Part shown: in pieces, positions 1 through 5,821 of the stretch
Numbering within the stretch: the first letter of the stretch is position 1
Layout: every line of letters starts with the position of its first letter
Virus record (IMG/VR): IMGVR_UViG_3300043410_001072
Location: 1-31,752 of that record
DNA: 31,752 nt
Direction: 5' to 3' (one strand)
From: a virus
Notes under the pieces: model-generated
The model's input: the letters and a program-made list of their open reading frames with translations, nothing else
Databases searched by the model: none
Told to the model about the DNA's origin: nothing
Position numbers and translations under genes: made by a program

Positions 1-21
1 ATGTACTTCAGATTAGTTTAT

Positions 22-96
22 GGCCAGGTGGCAGAGCGATTATGCGCTGGATTGCAAACCCGGTACAGGTAGGTTTAACTCCTACCCTGGCCTCCA
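22..96 (+). tRNA. tRNA-Cys (GCA)
   Basis: The acceptor stem (22-28 with 86-92) pairs perfectly. The anticodon loop TTGCAAA carries GCA, and a T-arm with a 7-base loop follows. The discriminator base is T (93), as expected for tRNA-Cys, and CCA is encoded (94-96). The anticodon stem has one weak pair. It is the first gene of the tRNA cluster, and nothing recognisable lies in bases 1-21. Confidence 0.93.
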
Positions 97-102
97 CGAA
101 TA

Positions 103-108
103 TAAATA
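103..108 (+). promoter_or_regulatory. TAAATA late-promoter-like element before tRNA-fMet
   Basis: The sequence reads TATAAATA at 101-108, identical to the T4 late promoter core. Counting five bases on, as at the protein-gene starts in this window, puts transcription start at 114, one base inside the tRNA, which begins at 113. It may drive the tRNA cluster. The function is inferred. Confidence 0.4.
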
Positions 109-112
109 GAAT

Positions 113-188
113 CGCAGAGTGTTAGAAGCGGTATCTGGCCAGGCTCATAACCTGGAGGTCGGGGGTTCGATTCCCTCCTCTGCAACCA
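113..188 (+). tRNA. Initiator tRNA-fMet (CAT)
   Basis: The first base C113 faces A184 at the end of an otherwise paired acceptor stem. This C1 x A72 mismatch is the hallmark of bacterial initiator tRNA. The anticodon arm GGCTCATAACC, the AGGTCG variable region and the ACCA end also follow the bacterial tRNA-fMet pattern. Two of the three usual G-C pairs next to the anticodon loop are present, and the third is A-U. The D-stem contains G-U pairs. It is therefore an initiator and not an elongator Met tRNA. Confidence 0.85.
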
Positions 189-194
189 AACAAT

Positions 195-277
195 GCCCTG
201 GTGGTGGAATTGGTAGACACGCTGGTCTTAGAAGCCAGTGCGCGAGCGTGACGGTTCGAGTCCGTCCTGGGGCACCA
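195..277 (+). tRNA. tRNA-Leu (TAG)
   Basis: This is a class II tRNA of 83 nt with a long variable arm (around TGCGCGAGCGT). The anticodon loop is CTTAGAA (anticodon TAG), the T-arm GACGG/CCGTC encloses TTCGAGT, the discriminator is A and CCA is encoded. The acceptor stem contains G-U pairs. It reads CUA and CUG leucine codons. Confidence 0.95.
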
Positions 278-331
278 CAATCACCATTACACACGGTGTA
301 CAATAGGATAAGTAGTGTGTAACGAATTTTA

Positions 332-407
332 GGGGGTGTAGCTCAGCTGGGAGAGCGGGTGCTTTGCAAGCATCAGGTAGCGGGTTCGAGTCCTGTCACC
401 TCCACCA
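332..407 (+). tRNA. tRNA-Ala (TGC)
   Basis: The acceptor stem 332-338/397-403 is paired with one G-U. The D-arm begins TAGCTCAG, the anticodon loop TTTGCAA gives TGC, and the T-loop is TTCGAGT. The discriminator is A and CCA is encoded. Confidence 0.96.
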
Positions 408-413
408 ATTTAT

Positions 414-489
414 TGTCCTGTAGTTCAGTCGGTAGAACGGCGGACTGTTAATCCGTATGTCGCTGGTTCGACCCCAGCCAGGACAGCCA
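414..489 (+). tRNA. tRNA-Asn (GTT)
   Basis: The acceptor TGTCCTG pairs with CAGGACA, and the anticodon loop CTGTTAA gives GTT. The discriminator is G, as in tRNA-Asn, with encoded CCA. The 6-base gap to tRNA-Ala suggests processing from a joint transcript. Confidence 0.95.
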
Positions 490-505
490 AGAATAAAAGG
501 AACTT

Positions 506-757
506 ATGAGTAAAGGTAGTAGACCAAGACCATATAGTGTTAGTCAAGACACATTTGCTAATAACTATGATGCAATTTTTAGAAAGAAAGATATGACACC
601 AAAAGTTGAAGACATGAAAAAAGGTACTTGCGGGTGTGGCCGTAGCCCAACAGGCGATTGCTGTGGTTGGCATGCCTTAACTGAAGAACAGTTTGAACAG
701 CGGAAAGAACTTTACGAAACAGGAAAAGTTGACCTCGGTGGTCGAGAGGTTAAATAA
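506..757 (+). CDS. Small cysteine-rich protein with CDGSH-like motif
   Basis: An 83-residue protein starting at ATG 506 behind a good ribosome site (AAGGA). The centre holds the run CGCGRSPTGDCCGWH (about residues 42-56), that is C-x-C-x2-S...C-x-G-x-H. This resembles the 3Cys-1His iron-sulfur ligand pattern of CDGSH proteins but is one residue shorter, with Cys in place of the Asp. A basic N-terminus and a charged helical tail surround it. It sits between tRNA-Asn and tRNA-Thr and was probably carried along in the tRNA cluster. A zinc site is an equally good reading, and the function is unknown. Confidence 0.7.
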   Translation: MSKGSRPRPYSVSQDTFANNYDAIFRKKDMTPKVEDMKKGTCGCGRSPTGDCCGWHALTEEQFEQRKELYETGKVDLGGREVK

Positions 758-764
758 GTTTATT

Positions 765-839
765 GCTGGATTAGCACAGTGGTAGTGCAATCGCCTTGTA
801 AGCGATAGGTCGATGGTTCGAATCCTTCATCCAGCACCA
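765..839 (+). tRNA. tRNA-Thr (TGT)
   Basis: Acceptor GCTGGAT/ATCCAGC, anticodon loop CTTGTAA giving TGT, T-loop TTCGAAT with one mismatch in its stem, discriminator A and encoded CCA. A TAAATA element (751-756) that overlaps the stop of the preceding gene lies close upstream. Confidence 0.94.
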
Positions 840-1138
840 GAAAACCCGGGATCCCATACTCGTTAGTAAATGGGGGTCAATTGTCTGTACCATAAAAGAC
901 ACTGTGCGTAAGATCTACAGCAAGGCCCGCTATATGGGCGACTTGAGAACATCTTAGGGGGGCGGCTATGCGACCCTACCAAAGGATAAATCGCAGTGGA
1001 CAGAGTAACAGCTCAGTCTAGGGCTTCTGTGGTGGGAGTAGCTAGACACTTTATTAAAATACATTTAACTTAAAACATAGTTTGAGTATGGGAAAGGCCT
1101 CCTTCTAGGAAAACGGCATAAATGTATTTTAATAAAGT
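840..1138 (+). ncRNA. Candidate structured non-coding RNA between tRNA-Thr and tRNA-Gly
   Basis: This is the only stretch near 300 nt without a gene, and no credible ORF is seen on either strand. It is rich in local complementarity. CCCAT/ATGGG (853-874) can pair. TAAGAT (909-914) pairs with ATCTTA (951-956) around nested CAAG/CTTG and GCCC/GGGC helices. TAGGG/CCCTA can pair around 956-978, and ACAGA/TCTGT around 1000-1030. The last part is a 21-bp inverted repeat (separate entry). I see no match to the cores of tmRNA, RNase P RNA, SRP RNA or group I introns. Large structured RNAs beside phage tRNA clusters are known (GOLLD, ROOL), but I cannot assign this one to a family. Confidence 0.45.
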
Positions 1139-1139
1139 G
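1047..1139 (+). repeat. 21-bp perfect inverted repeat with 51-nt loop abutting tRNA-Gly
   Basis: Bases 1047-1067 are the exact reverse complement of 1119-1139. The right arm ends on the first base of tRNA-Gly. The helix is AT-rich and uninterrupted, which is unlikely by chance. It could be a processing signal for the tRNA 5' end or the terminal helix of the RNA to its left. There is no T-run, so it is not a standard terminator. Confidence 0.85.
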
Positions 1140-1212
1140 CGGGGTTCGTATAGTGGTAATACCTTAGCCTTCCAAGCTAATGCTGAGAGTTCGATTCTCT
1201 TACCCCGCTCCA
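1139..1212 (+). tRNA. tRNA-Gly (TCC)
   Basis: Acceptor GCGGGGT/ACCCCGC, anticodon loop CTTCCAA giving TCC, T-arm GAGAG-TTCGATT-CTCTT, discriminator T and encoded CCA. Its first base is also the last base of the 21-bp inverted repeat upstream. Confidence 0.94.
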
Positions 1213-1217
1213 AGTTT

Positions 1218-1292
1218 GCATCCTTAGCTCAGCGGTAGAGCAACGCCCTTACAAGGCGAAGGTCCATGGTTCGATCCCGTGAGGATGCACCA
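1218..1292 (+). tRNA. tRNA-Val (TAC)
   Basis: Acceptor GCATCCT/AGGATGC, standard TAGCTCAG D-arm, anticodon loop CTTACAA giving TAC, T-loop TTCGATC, discriminator A and encoded CCA. It lies five bases behind tRNA-Gly. Confidence 0.95.
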
Positions 1293-1312
1293 ATATAGTT
1301 ATTATAGGTGTA

Positions 1313-1759
1313 ATGGTGTTACATTTAATTAAAAATCTTTCAGATTCTTTTTTTAGTTTGCTGTCTGAAGACCCGGTACGGCCTAATGTACCATATATCA
1401 ACAGAGTAGGCGAAAATAAAGATATATTTGTTCTTCGTGATGAAGATGATTCCGTCAAGGCTATCACGTGTGTTAGCTATCAAAATCTAATTCCTAAAAC
1501 TGAAGGCGAACTATTTAAATTATCAGGTCCTCCGGATACTGCTATCTTTTACACAATCTGGAGTTATAAGCCCGGTGCAGGCAGACAATTAATTTTCGAT
1601 GCAGTGCAATATATAAAAGAGTCTAAACCTGAGATTAAGAGATTTGTAACTTTAAGTCCAAAGACTGAAATGGCAAAGCGGTTCCATTTAAAGAACGGTG
1701 CTATTTCTTTTAGAGAAAATGACGAAACAGTTAATTACGAATATATTTTAAATATGTAA
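1313..1759 (+). CDS. GNAT-like acetyltransferase
   Basis: A 148-residue protein. The middle resembles the acetyl-CoA-binding part of GNAT enzymes: a beta strand (AIFYTIWSY, about 78-86), a PGAGRQLIFDAV turn-helix (about 88-99) in the position of the GNAT pyrophosphate loop, then a strand (RFVTLSP) and FHLKNGA near the C-terminus, a usual GNAT ending. The N-terminal half is less clear, and the substrate cannot be told. It sits between tRNA-Val and tRNA-Pro, starting 20 bases after the former, so it is probably co-transcribed with the tRNAs. Confidence 0.7.
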   Translation: MVLHLIKNLSDSFFSLLSEDPVRPNVPYINRVGENKDIFVLRDEDDSVKAITCVSYQNLIPKTEGELFKLSGPPDTAIFYTIWSYKPGAGRQLIFDAVQYIKESKPEIKRFVTLSPKTEMAKRFHLKNGAISFRENDETVNYEYILNM

Positions 1760-1765
1760 GAATAT

Positions 1766-1843
1766 CGGGGTGTAGCGCAGTCTGGTTAGCGCATCTGCTT
1801 TGGGAGCAGAGGGTCGTGAGTTCGAATCCCACCACCCCGACCA
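1766..1843 (+). tRNA. tRNA-Pro (TGG)
   Basis: Acceptor CGGGGTG/CACCCCG, anticodon loop TTTGGGA giving TGG, T-loop TTCGAAT, discriminator A and encoded CCA. The next gene starts only eight bases after the CCA. Confidence 0.95.
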
Positions 1844-1850
1844 ATTTTAA

Positions 1851-2486
1851 ATGAAAAATTATACCATCATCGAAGACTGTAGCCCATACTATATAAGATT
1901 TACATGGGATGGTCTTTCTGATCTAATTGCACTATGCAATACCTATCCATTTCCAGAAAGAAATGAATTTAATTTCAGGCATCATAGAATTCCTGATAAT
2001 TTTAGAATAAAGATTATGGAAAGGTTACCTATGTGTAACCGCATTCCTTTTAATATAAAAAGATTTTCTTTTTTTATTTCAGAACCCGGATTATACTATG
2101 GAGCACACAAAGATAGCATAGACCATAGATTTAGTCTAAACATTCCTATTATGATCCTAGATGATAAATGTGTTACTAGTTGGTATAGCGATGATGATTT
2201 AAAAGAATACACAATTACCACTTCAGAAAGACCATCATTAGATCCAAGTTTTATCGTTCCGGCAAATACAGCATCTCGAGAAATACTAAATTGGGATAGA
2301 ACAAAGCATCAGGCAATCAAGACCATGGTGGCTAGACCTAATGAAGCAATACTGTTCAATACGGACATTTTTCATGCTTGGGATAATGGTGGTTCTGACA
2401 AGAGAAGAATAGTGTTAACATTAAGGCATGAAAATCCAGCAAATGTCTATTTTGATGATGTTAAAAAAATACTGTTCGAGCTGTAA
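1851..2486 (+). CDS. 2OG-Fe(II) oxygenase-like protein
   Basis: A 211-residue protein with the double-stranded beta-helix oxygenase signature: the metal pair H86-x-D88 in GAHKD, a strand RFSLNIPIMI, a distal H175 in NTDIFHAWDN, and an arginine in RRIVLTLR (about 185-192) for 2-oxoglutarate. The layout fits the aspartyl/asparaginyl-hydroxylase and prolyl-hydroxylase superfamily. The substrate is unknown. ATG 1851 lies eight bases after tRNA-Pro with no Shine-Dalgarno, so cutting the tRNA off a joint transcript would leave an mRNA with a seven-base leader. The next gene begins two bases after its stop. Confidence 0.8.
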   Translation: MKNYTIIEDCSPYYIRFTWDGLSDLIALCNTYPFPERNEFNFRHHRIPDNFRIKIMERLPMCNRIPFNIKRFSFFISEPGLYYGAHKDSIDHRFSLNIPIMILDDKCVTSWYSDDDLKEYTITTSERPSLDPSFIVPANTASREILNWDRTKHQAIKTMVARPNEAILFNTDIFHAWDNGGSDKRRIVLTLRHENPANVYFDDVKKILFEL

Positions 2487-2488
2487 TA

Positions 2489-3505
2489 ATGGAAACTAAA
2501 GTATTTCAATTAGACAAACAGTATGCAGAGCTTGTAAATTTTATAAGAGATGCATATTTGAACAGTGGGCTCAATTATGGTTGGAAAGCAAACACCGACA
2601 CTACTTACGACTTCGGTCATTGGAATAAGCAGATATTAGAAAACAGTAAATATTTTCCATACGATCATACCGAGCTTCCTTATATTTCTGCCCATCCTAC
2701 TATTAAAATAGTATGGGACCTAATTAAAGAACAGATAGGAAATAAGAAACTTTTAAAGGTTTACATTAATGGTTACACTTATGGAACAGATGGATATGCT
2801 CATAGAGATGATGAAGATCTTTTAAAGGATAATATTTGTTATCCAGGTACAACATCCATTGTTTATTTGAACGAAAAGTGGAACATAGATTGGGCGGGAG
2901 AGACCGTACTCTTTAACAATGATAATGATATCGAGTTGTCCGTTATACCGAAATTTATGCGAGTACTGTCCTTTAACGGCCACCAACTACATGCCGCAAG
3001 GCCTGTATCCAGAGCATGTGGTGTATTAAGATCTGTTCTTGTATTCAAGACATTTGAACCAACTAACGACGTTGACCCAATTGCTTTTCTTTTAGAAAGA
3101 ACCAAAAATCACGGACATAGTGGAAAAACTTTCTTTGAACATTTATATAATACCATGTTCATTTTAGAAAAAGGTAAAGAAAATAAAGACCTGTGTGCCG
3201 CAGGATTATTTCATTCTATATACGGAACTGAATTTTATAAATTTAATGATCCTTCAATTACAAGAGATCAAGTTAGACACCTAATAGGTGATTATGCTGA
3301 AAGCCTTGTATTCGAATTCTGTATTTTATTTGATAGGTTCAACGTCTTAGTAAATAATACAAAAAATTATAATAAAAAATTTAGACGTGATCTAATAAAA
3401 ATAGAAATAGCAAACCTAATGGAGCAGAATGCATCCGGACAGTATAGCAAGCAAATAGAAATTTTAAGAAACATAATTTTTAAGGAAACAGAAAATGACA
3501 TGTAA
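2489..3505 (+). CDS. 2OG-Fe(II) oxygenase fused to HD-like (DUF6817-type) domain
   Basis: A 338-residue two-domain protein. Residues 1-190 are a prolyl-4-hydroxylase-like oxygenase: H105-x-D107 in YAHRDDED, the strand TTSIVYLNEKW, a GETVLF turn, distal H168 in HAARPVSR (H165 is the alternative), and R181 in a terminal strand. Residues from about 207 contain HSGKTFFEHLYNTMFIL and AGLFHSIYGTEFY, which match the small all-helical DUF6817 type with conserved His residues recalling HD hydrolases. The two parts are fused in one frame with a short link. The substrate is unknown. It follows the oxygenase at 1851 directly, so the pair may act on one molecule. Confidence 0.8.
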   Translation: METKVFQLDKQYAELVNFIRDAYLNSGLNYGWKANTDTTYDFGHWNKQILENSKYFPYDHTELPYISAHPTIKIVWDLIKEQIGNKKLLKVYINGYTYGTDGYAHRDDEDLLKDNICYPGTTSIVYLNEKWNIDWAGETVLFNNDNDIELSVIPKFMRVLSFNGHQLHAARPVSRACGVLRSVLVFKTFEPTNDVDPIAFLLERTKNHGHSGKTFFEHLYNTMFILEKGKENKDLCAAGLFHSIYGTEFYKFNDPSITRDQVRHLIGDYAESLVFEFCILFDRFNVLVNNTKNYNKKFRRDLIKIEIANLMEQNASGQYSKQIEILRNIIFKETENDM

Positions 3506-3656
3506 AGGATACGATCCCAGAGCAGTAAAAGTCCCTAAGTCTGTAAAAAGACTTGCCGCACGTAACCTCGATCCGCACAAACGCGGTGCCTTCATTCAGG
3601 ATTACGTTAGAATCCTAGAGAATCAAGGTAGAAGTTCTAAGAAAGACAGAGAGTAA
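3495..3656 (+). CDS. Small basic hypothetical protein
   Basis: A 53-residue ORF (MTCKGYDPRAVKVPKSVKRL..., ending in KKDRE) that overlaps the end of the preceding gene by 11 bases. It is rich in Lys and Arg and may bind nucleic acid. The reading frame fills the space between the oxygenase and the omega gene. I do not recognise a family. Confidence 0.6.
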   Translation: MTCKGYDPRAVKVPKSVKRLAARNLDPHKRGAFIQDYVRILENQGRSSKKDRE

Positions 3657-3665
3657 GGAACAAGA

Positions 3666-3893
3666 ATGAAAGTAAAAACTCTCAGCAGAGGTCCCGAGCT
3701 CGATGTTGACAAATGCACAGAAGCCATTGGAAACAGGTTTGATCTGGTGCTAGTTGCGTCTATACGTGCTAGAGAAATTTCTAGGCAACATAAAAATTCC
3801 GATAACAGGGGAAATATAAAATCTCCACTTACTGCACTTCTTGAAATTCAAGAAGGTAAAATTCAAAGAGAGTATCTAAAACGTATACGCTAA
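3666..3893 (+). CDS. rpoZ: RNA polymerase omega subunit (phage-encoded)
   Basis: A 75-residue protein. The block IGNRFDLVLVASIRAREI (21-38) is almost the E. coli omega sequence at the same place, and ALLEIQEGKI (about 58-67) matches ALREIEEGLI. Omega is the small subunit that wraps the beta-prime C-terminus. The conserved core is intact, but the N-terminus differs: the residues that align with E. coli Ala2-Thr5, which contact ppGpp at site 1, read Pro-Glu-Leu-Asp (10-13), and eight extra residues precede them. The C-terminal tail of bacterial omega is missing. A good ribosome site (AAGGA) precedes ATG 3666. Confidence 0.88.
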   Translation: MKVKTLSRGPELDVDKCTEAIGNRFDLVLVASIRAREISRQHKNSDNRGNIKSPLTALLEIQEGKIQREYLKRIR

Positions 3894-3903
3894 ATATTTT
3901 AGC

Positions 3904-3977
3904 GCGGGATTGGTGAAGTGGTATCTCGAGACCTTGCCAAGGTTTAGTGACGAGTTCGATTCTCGTATCCCGCTCCA
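3904..3977 (+). tRNA. tRNA-Gly (GCC)
   Basis: Acceptor GCGGGAT/ATCCCGC, anticodon loop TTGCCAA giving GCC, T-arm ACGAG-TTCGATT-CTCGT, discriminator T and encoded CCA. It is a second Gly isoacceptor, away from the main cluster, between omega and the release factor. A TAAATA element inside the palindrome GCTAAATATTTTAGC (3889-3903) lies just upstream. Confidence 0.95.
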
Positions 3978-3995
3978 GATTTAAAGGTAACACAA

Positions 3996-4712
3996 ATGAA
4001 AAGAGTAATAGAAATCCGTGCTGCCGAGGGCGGCGAAGACAGCAAACTATTTGCAAAAGATTTGGCCCAAGCATACATTCGCTTGGCTTCTCGCCACGGC
4101 TGAACTAGCCGCCTTATAAATGAGTACCTTGGCGAGATACATTTAGAAGTTGAGGGTACTGATTTATCAGGCTTAGAAAATGAACCCGGAGGACATCGCA
4201 TACAACGGGTTCCGCCCACCGAACGGAAAGGGCGTGTCCATACTAGCACCGTGACCGTTGCAATCGTAGATGCCGAGGGTCCAGCTAAACAGCAGACTAT
4301 ACCCAACTCTGATTTAAGAATTGAATGGTACAGTGGGACTGGGGCTGGTGGACAACATCGCAACAAGCATCAGAACTCCTGCAGGATTACCCACATCCCA
4401 ACAGGAATTGTAGCCACGGCGCAATGCCGTAGTCGGCAAAATAGTCTTGCCGAAGCCCTACAAACAATACAAACACAAGTTGACAACATAGCACAGACAG
4501 CATATAATAAAACAATAGCAGCCGATAGAAAACAACAAGTTGGTACAGGTATGAGAGGCGACAAGGTTAGGACTTATCGCTTTCAAGATGATCGTGTGCA
4601 AGATCATGTCACAGGCCGGAGTGCCAAATGTTCGGCTATTTTACGAGGAAACTTTGATTTATTATGGCAAAAGAAATCCCTGAACACAAAGACAAACTTG
4701 GAAAGCTACTAA
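3996..4712 (+). CDS. RF1-type peptide chain release factor with in-frame UGA
   Basis: The same frame runs from ATG 3996 (site AAAGGT) to TAA 4712, 238 residues if the UGA at 4101-4103 (codon 36) is read. Before it: IEIRAAEGGEDS (domain 2 start). After it: GGHRIQRV, the stop-reading motif P73-P74-T75 (PxT, the UAA/UAG reader of RF1, not the SPF of RF2), SGTGAGGQ with the catalytic GGQ at 118-120, and RTYRFQDDRVQDH. Domain 1, which contacts L11 and RF3 in full-length RFs, is absent. The UGA sits in RHG-stop-TSRL, where bacterial RF1 has G-W or G-F, so reading as Trp restores the family sequence. No in-frame ATG follows the UGA; GTG 4251 would be too late for the PxT motif. Confidence 0.8.
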
Positions 4713-4918
4713 GCGTAGGCGATGCAGTCTGCTATCCTAGCCATAATAGTTTGGAATTAGGAACCGTTAAGAAACTCAATCCCAAGATGGTTAAAGTATG
4801 GGAAGCAGGCCGTCACGGCAAGTGGTATACAGGTAGTAACAAATACCCACAAGATCTAGTTAAGGTAGAGGGCGCCGAGGTAACAATGTATCTCTTGAAA
4901 ATGAATTCTTCTGCCTAG
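4664..4918 (+). CDS. Small SH3/KOW-like phage protein
   Basis: An 84-residue protein whose first 49 bases overlap the end of the release factor in another frame. It contains LLSVGDAVCYPSHNSLELGT then VKKLNPKMVKVW, a short beta-rich pattern like a KOW or SH3 barrel. The same VGD-x-V start appears in two other small genes here (23664 and 25495). Its 3' end converges with the leftward gene ending at 4860, so the two overlap by 59 bases. The role is unknown. Confidence 0.65.
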   Translation: MAKEIPEHKDKLGKLLSVGDAVCYPSHNSLELGTVKKLNPKMVKVWEAGRHGKWYTGSNKYPQDLVKVEGAEVTMYLLKMNSSA

Positions 4919-5105
4919 CCTGTTCCAATCTTGCATCTAATTGAGATTGTATAATCCAATCTTCGGCAGCAACTTTGGACATCCAACCCATCATATAACC
5001 AATTTGAGCAGCCAAAGTTTCTCCTTTAGTTTCTCTTGCAAGATAGCCCAATAATTCATTAATATCATCAAGGGCCTGCTGTTGCCTGGTCTTTTTAGTA
5101 TTCAT
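4860..5105 (-). CDS. Hypothetical helical protein, leaderless start
   Basis: An 81-residue protein read leftward from ATG at 5105. The middle (ALDDINELLGYLARET...AAQIGYMMGWMSKVAAEDWI) looks like two amphipathic helices. The start at 5105 is preferred over the upstream in-frame ATG at 5129 because TAAATA stands exactly five bases before it on the same strand, as at five other genes, and the upstream start would lie inside the opposite-strand promoter. No Shine-Dalgarno is present. The C-terminus overlaps the convergent gene. I recognise no family. Confidence 0.6.
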   Translation of the reverse strand: MNTKKTRQQQALDDINELLGYLARETKGETLAAQIGYMMGWMSKVAAEDWIIQSQLDARLEQARQKNSFSRDTLLPRRPLP

Positions 5106-5110
5106 AATAC

Positions 5111-5116
5111 TATTTA
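5111..5116 (-). promoter_or_regulatory. TAAATA-N5-ATG late-type element (leftward)
   Basis: On the minus strand TAAATA is followed by GTATT and ATG (5105). By T4 late-promoter geometry the A of ATG would be the first transcribed base. It is divergent from, and about 6 bases away from, the sigma70-like promoter at 5122. Confidence 0.5.
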
Positions 5117-5121
5117 CTGAC

Positions 5122-5150
5122 TTGACCATTTGGTAAAACTATGCTATAAT
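5122..5150 (+). promoter_or_regulatory. Sigma70-like promoter with TGGTAAAA spacer element
   Basis: TTGACC, a 17-base spacer, then TATAAT, with TG one base before the -10 (extended -10). The spacer carries TGGTAAAA at 5131-5138. It drives the peptidase at 5185. Confidence 0.8.
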
Positions 5151-5184
5151 ATAGTCATGTTAGCAATAAATTTCGGAGTTTGCA

Positions 5185-5589
5185 ATGGAATTTAAAGTCA
5201 GTTCTCGCAGTAAACGGGTTCAAAAATTCATTGAGCACATAATGCCCAGTATGATCAAACAACTCGGTTTGGAAAATAGCCGTAAATTTGTTCTAATAGA
5301 AACTAGCCACTGTGGCGATAATTATGGATATACAGTACCGCTAGAAGGACTCGACTCCTTTGTTATTGTGTTGAAACCGAGAACTAAGTGGCAAGAAATG
5401 GGGGTTACCCTTGCACATGAAATGGTTCATGTTCGCCAACTGGCCAAGGGAATTCTTAAAGCAGAAAATGGTAAGAAATACTGGAGAGGTAAACTTTACA
5501 GTAAAAAGACAAAGTATTTAGACATGCCGTGGGAATTAGATGCTCTTGCAAAGCAAGACATTATTTTCCGCAGGGCTTTAGAAGATTAA
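5185..5589 (+). CDS. SprT-like zinc metallopeptidase
   Basis: A 134-residue protein. H78-E79-M-V-H82 in LAHEMVHVRQ is the zincin HExxH site, and E117 in PWELDA is the probable third ligand. The N-terminus is a short helix-strand region. It lacks the separate C-terminal zinc ribbon of SprT. It is a small cytoplasmic protease-like protein with a clear promoter (5122) and GGAG ribosome site. A longer paralogue with the same HExxHxRQ and E-x-DA pattern is at 20230. The substrate is unknown. Confidence 0.8.
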   Translation: MEFKVSSRSKRVQKFIEHIMPSMIKQLGLENSRKFVLIETSHCGDNYGYTVPLEGLDSFVIVLKPRTKWQEMGVTLAHEMVHVRQLAKGILKAENGKKYWRGKLYSKKTKYLDMPWELDALAKQDIIFRRALED

Positions 5590-5598
5590 GGAATTTTT

Positions 5599-5820
5599 AT
5601 GATTACAGGAGTTCGTTGGTACGCTGGTAAGGACTGCATTGGTATTGTTCAAGTAGTCCAAGATCATCAAAAAGATCAGTATCGCCAAACAGGAGAAGCT
5701 GATTTTAAATACTACATTGGAGTAGGTTGGGGAGACGATGAAAAGACTGACATGTCTTACATCGCAGAACATGGCGTTCCGTTTGACCGTAACGCAGGTA
5801 ACACTTTGTTTGGAATTTAA
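5599..5820 (+). CDS. Hypothetical phage protein
   Basis: A 73-residue protein with AAGGA six bases before ATG 5599. It has mixed beta strands (GVRWYAGKDCIGIVQVVQDH; FKYYIGVGWG) and no signal peptide or membrane segment. It is placed between the peptidase and the phosphatase, with a one-base gap to the latter, so it belongs to the same transcript. I recognise no family. Confidence 0.7.
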   Translation: MITGVRWYAGKDCIGIVQVVQDHQKDQYRQTGEADFKYYIGVGWGDDEKTDMSYIAEHGVPFDRNAGNTLFGI

Positions 5821-5821
5821 A

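Noticed and set aside
119-322. ORFs overlapping the tRNA genes
   Set aside because: They are chance frames across tRNA-fMet and tRNA-Leu, with no family resemblance.
840-1138. Group I intron, RNase P RNA, tmRNA or SRP RNA
   Set aside because: The conserved core sequences of these RNAs could not be found, and no exon pair flanks the region.
3996-4712. Genome-wide recoding of TGA to Trp, or selenocysteine at the UGA
   Set aside because: TGA ends many genes here (for example 6873, 7691, 9390, 16065 minus) in ATGA overlaps, all 23 Trp codons of the gene at 26773 are TGG, no tRNA with anticodon TCA is seen, and no clear bacterial SECIS follows the UGA.
5738-5821. Longer N-terminus for the phosphatase gene
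   Set aside because: It would overlap the gene at 5599 by 83 bases; ATG 5822 directly after that stop is simpler.
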